The notes beneath the pieces are model-generated. The model did no database searches. It was not told the origin of the DNA and saw nothing but the letters and a program-made list of their open reading frames with translations. Below, piece after piece: positions 46,262-57,596 of a DNA stretch of 64,000 nucleotides. Location: NCBI GenBank assembly GCA_034508935.3, contig CM067442.1, positions 92,272,283-92,336,282 on the forward strand, read 5' to 3'. Within the stretch, counting starts at the first letter, position 1. Each line of letters begins with the position of its first letter. Source of the stretch: Berghia stephanieae (lineage: Eukaryota > Mollusca > Gastropoda > Nudibranchia > Aeolidiidae). A program made the translations under genes and the position numbers.

Positions 46262-48380
46262 TTTGTGTGTCTCGTCCTCAAAAGTTGACACTCAGAGTAC
46301 AATTTGAGATCATTCGTAAAATTGTAATTCCTGGTCAAAAGTTCTATAAAGTATTCATTACGATACCCAAAAAACAAGGAAGTATTGACTGTGACCAACA
46401 CAGAACAATCAGCATAATGAGCCAGGCCACAAAAATTATGTTAAGAATACGTATGAAAAGAATGAGGAGCAAGATCTCTCCAGAGATAAGTGATGAGTTT
46501 GGTTTTGTTAAAGAAAAGGGTACGGTAAATGCAATCTTTACATTGAAAACATTAATGCAACGGTCAATCGAAAAACAAAAATCACTTTATCTATGCTTCA
46601 TTGATTATTCCAAAGCTTTTGATTCAGTACAGCATGAAATGCCCTTCAAAATCTAGACCTGTAAATGAGCTCTATAAAAATTGACTGAAACTGAAACTCT
46701 TCGTTATTCGTCGTAGCGGTAAAATCCAAAGAATCAAAATGAAAGGTAAACAGCAAGCTCACTTGAGCAAAGCAATGGCAGAAAACTAATTTGCGCGGGA
46801 ATTAATTAGGCTACTGACCATTGTTCCTTATAATTAGGTACCCAATCAGTGAAGAAACTTAGAAACGGTCAACCAGTTTGTTTACAACATGAGGCAATCG
46901 AGATATGCTTGTAGCAATAATTTAACTTTCGATTAGAAGGTGTCTACATAACGAACTTCCGGTGTTCGAATTTTTCTTTTTCATACTTTTCCTGTCCTTC
47001 AAGTAAATGTGGTCAATTTTGGCTTAGACGAAACAGTGAAATTTATCGCTCGGCGGCTCAGTTAAAATTGGCTACGACATGTTTGGAAAGTGAAAAAATA
47101 ATTTCACGAAGGCTGTGTGAAAATACACTGGGTGTGTTCAGACACGGCAATTCTAAAAAGCGTCGCTGAGCCTTGGCAATATATCCATCGTTAATATAAA
47201 CGGCCCATGAGCTATGCGTAGCGCTGTGGAACATTCCTAATTAACTTTACAGTCGTTCGACTACGATTCATGAATTCTTTCTTTATTCAATTCTTTCTTT
47301 CCTTTTTAAAAATATTTGAATTTGACGAATTGACTGATTTCAGTTAATTGACTGAGAATTTACAGGTCTAAAAATCTTAGAAAAGATCGGTATGGACAGT
47401 TAAGACCTTCGACTTGTGAAAAACTTATATTGGAATCAAACAGCGTGTGTCAAACTGGATAATGAAACATTGGACTTCTTTAACATCGAGAAGGGAGTAA
47501 GACAAGGTACCTTTTTGACATATATAGTGAAATAATATTCAAAGAAATTGAAGATATGAAAGGCGTCGTCGTTGGAGGGCAGAATATGAATAGCATAAGA
47601 TACGCAGACAATGGTACTCTGATGGCCTACTCTCCAGAACACGCGCAGAAAATTTTAGATATAGTGGTGTGCAAAAGTGAAGAGATGGACCTGAAACTAA
47701 ATGTTAAGAAAACCGAATGCATGGTGGTCTCAAAGAATGACAACAACACGACCTTCCACTTGTCACAAAGGAGAGACCATCAAACAAGTAAAGAAATTTA
47801 AATATTTAGGCACTATCATCACCCATGACACACGTGATATAAAAAAGAATATAGCAATAGCAAAAAACGTGTTCCATAAAATGCGACCAGTTGTGTCAAA
47901 CAACAACCTAAACTTGAAGACCAGAATGAAAGTAGTAGAAACATATGTTATAAGTACCCTTATATATGGTTGTGAAACGTGGACGCTTGACAAAGAATGT
48001 ACGAGGAGGTTAGAGGCATTTGAGATGTGGATGTATAGAAGAATGTTTAGGTTATCATGGACAGACAGGCGTACGAACGAGGAAGTGTTGGAGAAGGTGA
48101 GAAAGAGAAGAATACTGATCGATAACATCAGAAAGAGGCAGTTACAGTTTCTGGGACATGTTCATGTGTGGAGAAGAGACAGAATAGATAAGTTGGTAAC
48201 ATCTGGGATGATCGAAGGAAAGAGCTAGAAGAAGACAAAGAATGACTTATCTAAATAACTTAAGAATGGCCAAATGTGACTTAAAAAGCAACACAGATTT
48301 CATGCGCACCGCAGAGGATCGTGATTCGTGGAGACAGCTGACCGGCAACGTACTCAAGAGTACAAGCCACGATGGATGAT
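46262..48380 (+). mobile_element. RTE-like LINE fragment, split by a TIR element
   Basis: 5'-truncated, decayed reverse transcriptase: ITIPKKQGSIDCDQHRTIS, LCFIDYSKAFDSVQHE, then after the insertion LEKIGMDS, LYWNQTACVKLDN, GVRQGT, IRYADNGTLMA (normally YADD), KFKYLGTIIT and YGCETWTLDKECTRRLEAFE (47750-48228). It ends near 48370 after WRQLTGNVLKS. Several frame breaks and a lost second catalytic Asp make it dead. The reading frame across 46653 and 47371 shows exactly what was inserted. Confidence 0.85.
46654..47370. mobile_element. TIR element of unknown superfamily inside the RTE LINE
   Basis: 717 bp with perfect ends TAGACCTGTAAAT / ATTTACAGGTCTA and a 6-bp duplication AAAATC (46648-46653 and 47371-47376); a 7-bp reading AAAATCT is also possible. 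No coding sequence. The LINE codons on both sides (PFK-I, then LEKIGMD) confirm the empty site. Confidence 0.85.
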
Positions 48381-48879
48381 GAAGTTTCTCATCATACCTT
48401 CCCTCTCCCCACCTTCGACTCCAGAACTGCAATTTACTACAGCCAAGGTGGCAACTCAGTCTCTGTCTAAATAAAGTAAGATGGCGGCTGGGACCTCTCT
48501 CCTTTACCAATGCCCAGTGGTATTCAGTCTGTGACTGTATAACTAAATCTAGACTATCTATCTAACTGTAACAATTGTTGTGAGTGTGAGTGTGGTGACT
48601 GATTTCGCTTGTTCAGTTAATACATCTCTAATTTTAGTTCTATACCTTCCCACTTGTGGCAGGCTCTTGAATATAAATGTTACTCATATCTAAATGACAG
48701 TCAGTCTTCTTACATCCTCCGGTTTACCGGTTTACAATACAATATTTTTTTAAGCTTTTGATTTGTTTCTCTGGAGAAATACAACAGATGATAAAACTTT
48801 GATGCTAAACCGTTACTTTCGTTTTCCTGCTGGAAATGGAACTGTGTATTCCCTACACCAGTGTGTTGAATACACTATT

Positions 48880-49200
48880 GTCTCCCGTTTTGGCTAGGGA
48901 GACCAAGATTTTCGTTTATGGAACTGTTTCTTTATGTTAAAGAGGCGAGTTTTTTCTTCTATTTATTCATTGCTTGCCTGTATGTTTTTGTTGTTGTTTT
49001 TTCTTTCTTTCTTTCTTTCTTTTTTTTTTTTTTTTTTTTTTGGGGGGGGGGGGGTTGGTTATTTTTTAGGTAATATTCACCCCTCCCCCCTCCTCACCCA
49101 CACGAAAAAAAAAAAATGTAAGAGAAGAGATTGCAAGTTATCGGCCGGTCGCCCACGCAAAATTTAACTTTAATTTTTTTAACAATATTTTTAGATTTTT
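48880..49200 (+). repeat. Dispersed repeat with GGCCGGTCGCCCACG core, copy 1
   Basis: Order: TTTGGCTAGGGAGACC, GTTAAAGAGGCGAG, T/G run, TTATCGGCCGGTCGCCCACG, CAATATTTTTAGATTTTTGC. The same order in reverse orientation occurs at 51880-52225. Confidence 0.7.
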
Positions 49201-49308
49201 GCTAGGAAGATACGATTCTGGTCTTCCGACTCAAAACCAATGGAATTGTTTCTTGTACCATAATTATGTTGAGGAGTGCAGGTTTTGTTGTTGTTTAATT
49301 TTGTTGTT

Positions 49309-49311
<3 letters not shown>

Positions 49312-49385
<74 letters not shown>
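49312..49385. repeat. (GA)n microsatellite
   Basis: GA dinucleotides with one interruption. Confidence 0.95.
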
Positions 49386-49518
49386 TTAGCAACCGCCCAA
49401 CACAAAAATTATTTGAATTTTCATTTTCATTCTTCAATTTTATCTTATGTAGTTTTAAAAAATCCGGTTACTTTTCTGGGGGGGGGGGGGGGGTACAATG
49501 CAGTACAACGACTATTAC

Positions 49519-49600
49519 AAATATTTTGTTTGTAAAGGGTTTTACGGCGCTTGCAACACAGGTCACATCAGTGTCGGTAAAAAGGAAGAAAGGATAGTTT
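49519..49600 (-). mobile_element. 3' end of a GCGCCGTAAAACCC-family retroposon
   Basis: Minus-strand reading contains GCGCCGTAAAACCC preceded by TTGCAA; only about 80 bp remain. Confidence 0.65.
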
Positions 49601-50790
49601 TAAAAACACCATCCAAGTGCGGCAGCTTTTTCTCTTTGATCTCGTATCATGGTCTCCCCTGCGCCAAACACATTATCATCTATGACTTACTGACTTAGAT
49701 GCCTTTCGCGTCTCGACCGAAAGATCGGGTCGCCTTGGCTGTTTCCAGTATTTCCTGTGTGAGGTGTCTCCAATATTGCCGGTCCTCTGCTAGGGTTCTC
49801 AGATTTTCAAGGTCCCCTGCCGTTATGAGACTAATGCTTTGTCCAAGTGTTGTGAGGTTTTTGTTTAGGATCACAGGGAGTGTTGTGATCGGTCTTCCTC
49901 TGAAAAGGTTCCCGTGTTTTTGGAAGTATCCCGACATGACTTGGTTAGCTGGTATGTTTTTGTCCCTGCGTAGTATGTGACCGAAAAGTTGCCATCGTTG
50001 TTGTAAAATGTCAAGGGAGATTGGTCTTTCTTTTGTGATCTTATAGAGTGATTCATTTGAGATCTTTTTTGGGTATTTGATGTCCAGTACCCTTCTTAGC
50101 TGTGTGCGATGGAAGGCATCCAGATGTTCTTCTTCGGATTTTGTCAACGCCCAAGTGCCGCAGTTATACAGAAGTACCGGTTTTACAAGAGCACGGTACA
50201 GTTTCAGTTTGGTTTTTCTCTTTATTTTGTCACCTCTAATCCATACATTGGTGAGTTTACTGAGTGCGGCGTTTGATAGCTGTTTTCTTCTTTGTACATC
50301 CTCGATGTCTCCAATTAGTGAGCCTACTTTCTTTGTTCTTTTCCATTCCTCTTTGTTCCTCGATATTGTTGTAAATTCGGTTTTATTGGCATTGACTTGG
50401 AGGTTATATTTCATGAGGGTATTTTGTATGATGTCTATATTTGCTGGTGTTGATCCAATAAAATCGACATCATCTGCATAGGCGATTTCTCTAGGGATTG
50501 CATTCTCAATATGAGTCATTGGTTTTGGAATGACTTTTCGAACTTCTTTCAGAGCGTGTTCTAAGTATATTGTGAACAGAATCGGGCTCAGACTATCTCC
50601 TTGGGGGGTTCCGATGTTATATATCATCTATAGAGATGTTAATTGGCCAAACACCTTGGTCGTTTGTGGGTCCCCCCACCTTCCCCCTCATCAGTTTATA
50701 ATTTTCTCTCCGTACCTATAACAGAGCTCCGCATTCACTATTATCTAATATTAAATGACACTGACCCTGCCCCACCCTAACGCATGATAG
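49600..50790 (-). repeat. Local repeat with GAGACCATGATACGAGATC, copy 1, split by a LINE
   Basis: Reverse-orientation copy of the repeat also found at 51446-51690 and 55005-55200. Landmarks: TTAATATTAGATAA, CGGAGAGAAAATTATAAACT, G-rich stretch, CCACAAACGACC, GAGACCATGATACGAGATC. A LINE at 49672-50645 interrupts it. Confidence 0.75.
49672..50645 (-). mobile_element. 5'-truncated LINE with intact reverse-transcriptase C-terminal half
   Basis: Flanked by a perfect 9-bp target duplication GCCAAACAC (49663-49671 and 50646-50654). The minus strand is open from the left break through about 315 residues: GTPQGDSLSPILFTIYLE, IAYADDVDFIG, VNANKTEF, LYNCGTWALTKSEEEHLDAF, then a C-terminal region. It lacks the N-terminal palm and any endonuclease, so it arose by truncated reverse transcription. 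The clade is uncertain; YADDVDF is not the CR1/L2 form. The unbroken frame means recent insertion. Confidence 0.88.
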
Positions 50791-51445
50791 GATGGGCCTG
50801 AGGTAATCTCCACTCTATACTCTATCGTCGTCTCAGTTTCTTGTGAGCTGACGCAATAGCTGATGCCGACAGCAGATCTTTGTTCAACTGAATGTCTCAG
50901 TAGAAAACAGGGACGTTTTTAAAAAGTGAGTCTGCCTATACTACTGGTTCGTTGGATCTGAGACTGAGTCTGAGATAAGTTCGTTTGAGAAGAGGTTTTT
51001 CACTTAATGAAGTCAATGAAGAGAAGAAAAGAGGGGTGGGGGGATTTTTCTCTGTTCACAAAATTTAGTTGTACGTTGAGTCCGAATTGTTTATTTCATG
51101 TTATTGAAGCCTGCATATTTTTGCATATTTTTTTTTCTTTTTTTAAAAAATGCATATTCACCTAACCCATAATGAATATTTTTCATTTTTAAAATGCATA
51201 AAACCGCGGGGCCAGATATGGTGGGAGAATTATGTAAAAACGGAAAAAATCATGACGCTATTTTAATACGAAATGGAAATCAAATATACGTACAAGCAAC
51301 AAGAACAAAACCTTGAGATAATTACTGTCAAGTTTGTTTTTTAAATATTTTTTTAAATATATAGACCTATGCTCTATTGCTTAAAGAAACTGCGCCGGTT
51401 ATACCAAAGTTATATGAAAATCACGATATTACGAACATCAGTCTT
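50791..51445. other. Intergenic, nothing recognised
   Basis: No gene or repeat identified apart from short A/T runs. Confidence 0.5.
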
Positions 51446-51690
51446 GTTATTTAATATTAGATAACAATGCATGCTGAGCATTGTCTACTATATAAGAAGT
51501 CACTGATGCTGAGCCCTTCTTTAGACACGGAGAGAAAATAATAAACTGGTGGTGGAGGAAGGCGGGTGGAGAGGGGGGGGGGGGATCCACAAACAACCGA
51601 GATGTTGGGTGCAAGGGAGACCATGATACGAGATCAAAAAGAAGACAAAAAGCCTCCGACCATTGAAAACACGGCTTTACTCTTTGCCGG
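51446..51690 (+). repeat. Local repeat with GAGACCATGATACGAGATC, copy 2
   Basis: Same landmarks as the copy at 49600-50790 but uninterrupted; contains a G12 run at 51577-51588. The following stretch to 51715 repeats GACCATGAT in inverse, giving a possible hairpin. Confidence 0.75.
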
Positions 51691-51879
51691 GAGGCCAAAA
51701 TCATGGTCTCTCTTGCCAAAATTGAATTTAAAAAAGAAGAGTACAAAAATAAATTTCGTATGGGGCGGGGGGGGGGGGGGGGTTATGGTAATAATGTTAG
51801 CTACAAGGCCTACAAAACAAAACAAACAAAAAAAAAACAATCCACAACATGAAGGAGCAGTTCTATAAATGAATACGCC

Positions 51880-52225
51880 GTTAACAGCAAAAATCTAAAA
51901 ATATTGTTTAAAAAAAAAATTGTTGTGGGCGACCGGCCGATAACTTGCATCTCTTTTCTGACATTTGTTGACGTGTTATAACCCCCCCCCCCCCCCCCCC
52001 ACCACCACCACCACCACCACCACCACCACCACCAAAAAAATATTATAAAAGCAAAAACAGCAACATAGACAGACAGGCAAGCAATAAATAAATAGAAGTA
52101 AAAACTCGCCTCTTCAACATAAAGAAACAGTTCTATAAAGGAAAAAAGACCTGTATTTTTGGTCTCCCTAGCCATAATCGGCCAATTTGGCTAGGGAGAC
52201 CAAAATCTTGGTCTCCCTAGACACT
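51880..52225 (-). repeat. Dispersed repeat with CGTGGGCGACCGGCC-like core, copy 2
   Basis: Reverse of the unit at 48880-49200. In this copy the homopolymer region has become a C19 run plus a (CCA)n tract (51982-52033). The outer end carries a hairpin of GGCTAGGGAGACC. Confidence 0.7.
51982..52033. repeat. C19 run followed by (CCA)n
   Basis: C homopolymer, then about eleven CCA triplets. Confidence 0.95.
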
Positions 52226-52360
52226 TCCATTAAATTTAAATACACATGAATGCCCTACACAGGAAGAGATTTTAAGGGCTAAACGACTTGACCGATAAGG
52301 TGAGATGGCCTGATGTTTTGGCACGCGTAACTGGGACGAGTTCTTTTTAGGCATTTTCAC

Positions 52361-52362
<2 letters not shown>

Positions 52363-52407
<45 letters not shown>
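52363..52407. repeat. (GT)n microsatellite
   Basis: Uninterrupted GT dinucleotides. Confidence 0.95.
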
Positions 52408-52414
<7 letters not shown>

Positions 52415-52721
52415 TGTTCCCTTGGTCAAAATTGTTAATTCTCAAATTCCATATTTTGACAACATGAGTGATTACTGATGACATCAGACTCAAGATAAAT
52501 TTGATCGACATTTCGACTATTTTACGACTTTGAGAAGACTTTGGATATGAGATTCCCTCTCTTGAAAAACCTGTAGATTAATTCGTCCACCTGTGATAAG
52601 GGTTAATAAACATGAATTTTAAGCTGTTATCTTTCTTTAATAATGCCAGGTTCAGAGAGAGGTTTAGGACAATGACGAATTTGTCCTTGGTGACATTGTT
52701 CAATCTGACATAATTTAAAGA

Positions 52722-52905
52722 TGAGAAATTCTCTTAACCTAAAAAAGAATATTATTATTTTAGTACTTGGTTATCATAGTTATTGAGAAATTCTCTTAAC
52801 CTAAAAAAGAATATTATTATTTTAGTACTTGGTTATCATAGTTATTGAGAAATTCTCTTAACCTAAAAAAGAAATTTATTATTTTAGTACTTGGTTATCA
52901 TAGTT
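52722..52905. repeat. 62-bp tandem repeat, three copies
   Basis: Units start TGAGAAATTCTCTTAACC at 52722, 52784 and 52846; nearly identical. Each unit starts with the palindrome GAGAAATTCTC. Confidence 0.9.
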
Positions 52906-53060
52906 ATAGAAATAATTCCTCTAAGTTTTGGAATCAACATTTATTGCCTTATTCACTCGTGGTACATATCAATATGGGTTCCACCGGATAAGATAAAAAA
53001 CCCAAACAACCTTATAGTTATAAGGTCTTGAATTGGTCTCGAATTATTTTCAAGAAGCCT

Positions 53061-53061
<1 letters not shown>

Positions 53062-53133
<72 letters not shown>

Positions 53134-53139
53134 AGAGGG
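53062..53139. repeat. (GA)n microsatellite
   Basis: GA dinucleotides with GAGGAG interruptions, followed shortly by a G14 run at about 53180. Confidence 0.95.
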
Positions 53140-53283
53140 GGGAGGACAAAAATTCAGAACTGCTTTTATTTTTTTTAATAGGGGGGGGGGGGGGGTCCTT
53201 TCTTTTTAACAGTCTTACGGGCTTGGGACACTTTTTGCTTTAGGCAATATTGGCGTCAACAAAAAGGATATGGATGGGATCTA

Positions 53284-53731
53284 CATTCTTTATATTATTT
53301 TTAAAGGTTTCATGGCGCTCATGGCCAGTCGAAAGGAAGGAAATTGGATACCAAAAAATTTTTTATTTTTTTTACAAATATTAGCACACGAGAAAAGATA
53401 AGACAAAAGGGAACAGATATATGGTTCCAATAGTGTACTATCGGTGTCGAGTATACTCAAATGCTTACACATCAATATGTATTCAAAACAAAAAATCCAA
53501 CACTACATAACAGAGAGGCGACCTAAAGGGAGGAAAAAACTTCTCCAAAAATAATAACTATAGATTTGATTGCTTCCCTCTCAGGCAAGGACTCCGGCCA
53601 AGACCACGAAAGAAAAATACACAACTAATCTCATTCCAAGACAAAGAGCAACTTGAAAAACAGCTAAAAGGGGAAGGAGACACAACAAGTGATCTCCCTT
53701 ACCACAATGAGAGGTCAATTAACTCCACCCA
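53284..53731 (-). mobile_element. SINE-like retroposon, GCGCCGTAAAACCC family, reverse copy with TSD
   Basis: On the minus strand it runs from CCTGGGTGGAGTTAATTGACC to GCGCCATGAAACCTTTAAAA. A perfect 12-bp target duplication GGATGGGATCTA lies at 53272-53283 and 53732-53743. More diverged than the copies at 17-18 kb. Confidence 0.82.
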
Positions 53732-53960
53732 GGATGGGATCTAAGACTAAAAAAAAAAAGGAAAAAAAAAAAAAAAGGGGGGGGGGGGGGGCAATTTTGC
53801 CAGTGAAAAGGTCTACGTAGATCCAGGAATAATCTATTCTTTAGTCTGGTCTGATAAACTTGACTGGCATGTGATACACTCAACTCGAATGATTGAAATT
53901 GCGTGTTATATTAAAACCTAACACTTATATGGAGAGAATAATAAATTCTCCGTTCCCTCA

Positions 53961-53963
<3 letters not shown>

Positions 53964-54008
<45 letters not shown>

Positions 54009-54022
54009 CTCTCTCTCTCTCT

Positions 54023-54092
<70 letters not shown>
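53964..54092. repeat. Compound (CT)n(CA)n microsatellite
   Basis: CT with two short breaks, passing into CA at about 54060. Confidence 0.95.
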
Positions 54093-54094
<2 letters not shown>

Positions 54095-54607
54095 CAGGAT
54101 AGTATAACTACAAAGTTTTTCGGATTTGTTGGGGGGGGGGGGGGTTCTCCGGAACCTATATTGCTATGTACTACAAATGCATAAGGCAATAAAATTTGAC
54201 TCATTAACTTACTTAGACGTAGAGGATTAATTTCAATAACTTTCATAACTATGTACTAAAATGATAAATAAAATTCTAAGTGAAGAAAACTTTTCATCTT
54301 TAAATTTTGTTGGATTTAACTTCAACAATTTCACCAAGGGTAACGTCGACATTGTCTTAACTTCGCCTGAATTGGCATTATCAAAGAAATATACTTGTCA
54401 GCTTAAAATTCATGTTTATTTACCCTTATTACAGGTGAACGAATTAAACTACAGGTTATTTCAGGAGAGATGCTCTCATATCAAAAGTCTTCACTATATC
54501 CTAAAAATAAATAATAAAGGTAAAATACCAAATAAAAATTGTAAAAAAAGTCACTCAAATTTCTCGAGTCATCAGGAATCACTCATGTTGTCAAAATTGT
54601 TACCAAG

Positions 54608-54611
<4 letters not shown>

Positions 54612-54651
<40 letters not shown>
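54612..54651. repeat. (CA)n microsatellite
   Basis: Uninterrupted CA dinucleotides. Confidence 0.95.
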
Positions 54652-54652
<1 letters not shown>

Positions 54653-55004
54653 GAAAATGTCTAGAGAGGAGCGCGAACCCCTAACTCGCCCCACCTCGAT
54701 TACAGTTACGCGTGGAAAAACATCCCGCAACCTCGCCTTCTCAGTCAAGCAGTTAAGCTTTATATTTAATCGCTTCCGTTGTAGGGAATAATATACATGT
54801 GTGTCTTTGTAGTCGCTTTTAACGAAATCGGGCCGAACGAGACGCCGAACGCCGAACCCGAACGGATATAGCCTTCTCACGTGACCATGAACGAGATCTG
54901 GATAGTGAAGACTCTCAAGCGGTATGCAGCATCGGATCTAAGGTCACGTGATAGAGGATAGCTTGGGTTGCTGTTGGCTTGTGTTAGGGGAGGGGCAAGG
55001 GGTC

Positions 55005-55200
55005 AGTGTCATTCAATAGTATATAATTGTGCATGTGGCGCTCTATACAGAGAGAAAATTATAAATTGATTATGGGGGAAGGTGGGGGGAGGGGGGGGGG
55101 GGGTTGACCCACAAACGATCGAGGTGTTGGGCTTCGGGTAGACCATGATACGAAATCAAAGAGAAAAGGCCGCTGGTACTTGGATGGTGGAAATGGTTGG
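55005..55200 (+). repeat. Local repeat with GACCATGATACGAAATC, copy 3
   Basis: Landmarks GTCAGTGTCATTCAATAGTA, CAGAGAGAAAATTATAAATT, G-run, CCACAAACGATCGAGGTGTT, GACCATGATACGAAATC. The most diverged of the three copies. Confidence 0.7.
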
Positions 55201-55324
55201 GGGGTGGGGGGGGGAAGAGGGGGGTAGTGGCAATCAGCATGGGATATATGTATATATTAACATTAATAATATAGGCAATAGATGACCAGGGATGTGTATT
55301 GTTTGTGTATTGTTTGTATATGTT

Positions 55325-55325
<1 letters not shown>

Positions 55326-55355
<30 letters not shown>

Positions 55356-55370
55356 GTGCGTGTGTGTGTG
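55326..55370. repeat. (GT)n microsatellite
   Basis: GT dinucleotides with TTTGTG interruptions. Confidence 0.9.
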
Positions 55371-56139
55371 AAAGGGATTACACAAAAACACCTTTCTCTG
55401 TAGCTTCCAAATGATTACGCAACTATTACATACAAGACCTTGCAGTCGAGTCGGCAGGGCTTTTGGGTTACACAACCACTATTTACCCATCGGTCAGCGG
55501 TACTCTTTAATGTATACAACACTCACCGCCTTTACGCAAAGCCGCCTGCCCATAAATCAAGAGATGGTCTCCTAACTGTTCACAAGCGAACTGTCAAACG
55601 AGCAATCGATGATTGGATAAGAATCTCAAGATCTCATATAATAAGGTAAGTTTTGGAGAGGTGATATCCCCCACCCGTCATCGGACAGAACTTTCATTGC
55701 GTTATATCAAAAAAGCTCCACCTCCTCTTTCTATTCCGGAGTGACGAGATTAAACGAGAGGACGCGAGAAAAAACTGAACACGTGATCGTTAAAGTCGAT
55801 CGGTCGGTGAGCTTCGGGCTCTAACTGTAACTCCGTATTGTGCACTAGTGTACGGAATACACAGTTCCTTTCCTGATAATGAGGTCCAAACTGGCAACTT
55901 TGAACTGAACCATATCATAAACCAAAAATAACAACAACAAAAAACCCCACTAAATTCTAACGAAAGACAGGAAATCATTTTACTTATAATTCAGGATCAC
56001 ATAAAAGTATGGCTTATTTTCTATTTATTTCTCATTAGACTCTATCGCAAGAACAAAGCCATTCATGAACTTATAAATTGTTGGTATAGTAATTCGCTTA
56101 CAATCATTAGTCTTCCTGGCCAGACAATTGGCACCAATC

Positions 56140-56643
56140 CAGGGTTGCCAGTTTGGCATTTTAAATGCCAGATTCCAAAAATCTGGCATTTTTGAAAACC
56201 GTTTGGCATTAGAAAAATCATTTGGCATTTGGCATTTTCATTTGGCATTTTCTTTTCTTGTATATTATACTTCAAATGACACCTTTTCTTAATTATTTCT
56301 AAACGCGTAAAAACAAACATCTTCACATTTCTTTTTCATTCTTAAAATCCAACCGTGGTGTAGTAGTTTAGCACTCCACTTAGTAGTCAGTAGGTAAATA
56401 ATTACCCCAACAGGAAATTTAGTATAATTCAAAAAAAAAAAAAAAAACAAAAACAAAAAAAAAAAATAAAAGAAAAAGAAAAGAAAACACGCAAGCCACC
56501 AGGATATGACAGTAAATTGTCTATCAAAAGTGAGTAGTTTTCTTAGTGGGGGTGGGAGTCAACAGACTTTGGCATCTTTTTGAGTGTTTTGGCATTTTTG
56601 AGTCTTCCCTGGCATTTTGTTGAAAAATAATCTGGCAACCCTG
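56140..56643. mobile_element. hAT-type miniature element with TTTGGCATT repeats
   Basis: Perfect 12-bp TIRs CAGGGTTGCCAG / CTGGCAACCCTG and a perfect 8-bp target duplication CACCAATC (56132-56139 and 56644-56651), diagnostic of hAT. TTTGGCATTTT or a close variant occurs about seven times in the left 110 bp and three times in the right 75 bp, as expected for subterminal transposase sites. No coding sequence. Confidence 0.9.
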
Positions 56644-56929
56644 CACCAATCAAGAAAAGATGATCGTGTTTTGATTGTGTACATGGATATTGGTGGCTGA
56701 TAAACCATGTTATTTTTCTCAAATCAGGAAAAAAATCCTTCAAATTCAACTTTAACTGTGATTGTTTTATCAATTCTAGTTATAATACAGTTAACATAGA
56801 AATCTCGTCGAATTTGAATGAATGGACGGGGTAAATGTTTCTGTTATTTTGATTAACTTTCTACTTTCGCTTTCTGTTGTCTGATGTTGCCGTTGCCGTT
56901 ACCTTGGTTTTAAAGTAAAGGGAGGCCTT

Positions 56930-57065
56930 CCGAAAGCTCATACAAACTTAAACAACCTAAATACCCTCAACTGACCCTAAGAAAAAATCAAACCTAGTAC
57001 CTTTAACTAACCCTAATAGTAATAGGGAAAACACCTTTACTAAGACTAGAAAACTCTAAACTCTA
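56930..57065 (+). repeat. Dispersed repeat with degenerate CTAACCCTAA units, copy 2
   Basis: After GAGGCCTTCCGAAAGCTC come units with CTCAACTGACCCTAAG and TAGTACCTTTAACTAACCC, as at 44962-45190. Confidence 0.6.
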
Positions 57066-57212
57066 TACCTTATTAGTATTAAGTTTCTCTACCACTGCCA
57101 CTGCCACTACTATTGGTTCCAGAGTTATGTAGGCCTATTATATTTTTCTGTTGAAAATTTTAGTCAATTTTTTTTACAGAGAGAATCTGTGATCTCACTG
57201 CTGCCTCAAAAC

Positions 57213-57274
57213 CAGCATCTTTCGGAAATCAGGAAAGTTTGGGCAGCATCTTTCGGAAATCAGGAAAGTTTGGG
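57213..57274. repeat. 31-bp tandem duplication
   Basis: CAGCATCTTTCGGAAATCAG... occurs twice in direct contact (57213-57243 and 57244-57274). Confidence 0.9.
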
Positions 57275-57596
57275 CTTTGCAGGCAACATGGCCCACTTTC
57301 ACTTTTATTGTTTTCAGTAATTTTGTTTCAAGTATTTCAAGTGTTGGATATCATTTTGAAAGTCAGAAATTAAGCTTTATTTTCATGGGGTATATAGACT
57401 CAGTCTCCCAAAATATAAAACTTATGTGGGCTTTGGATGCTCTATTATAAATTATAGTAATATCATTACTAAAGAAAATATTTATGTGTTACAAGCACCA
57501 TGGGTTGAGAAAACACGTTCTGATTCTGGGCTTTGCTGATTTTATGATTTTTTAATTTATTGTTTTTTCAATCTGTTTTTTTTTATTTCAGGAAAT

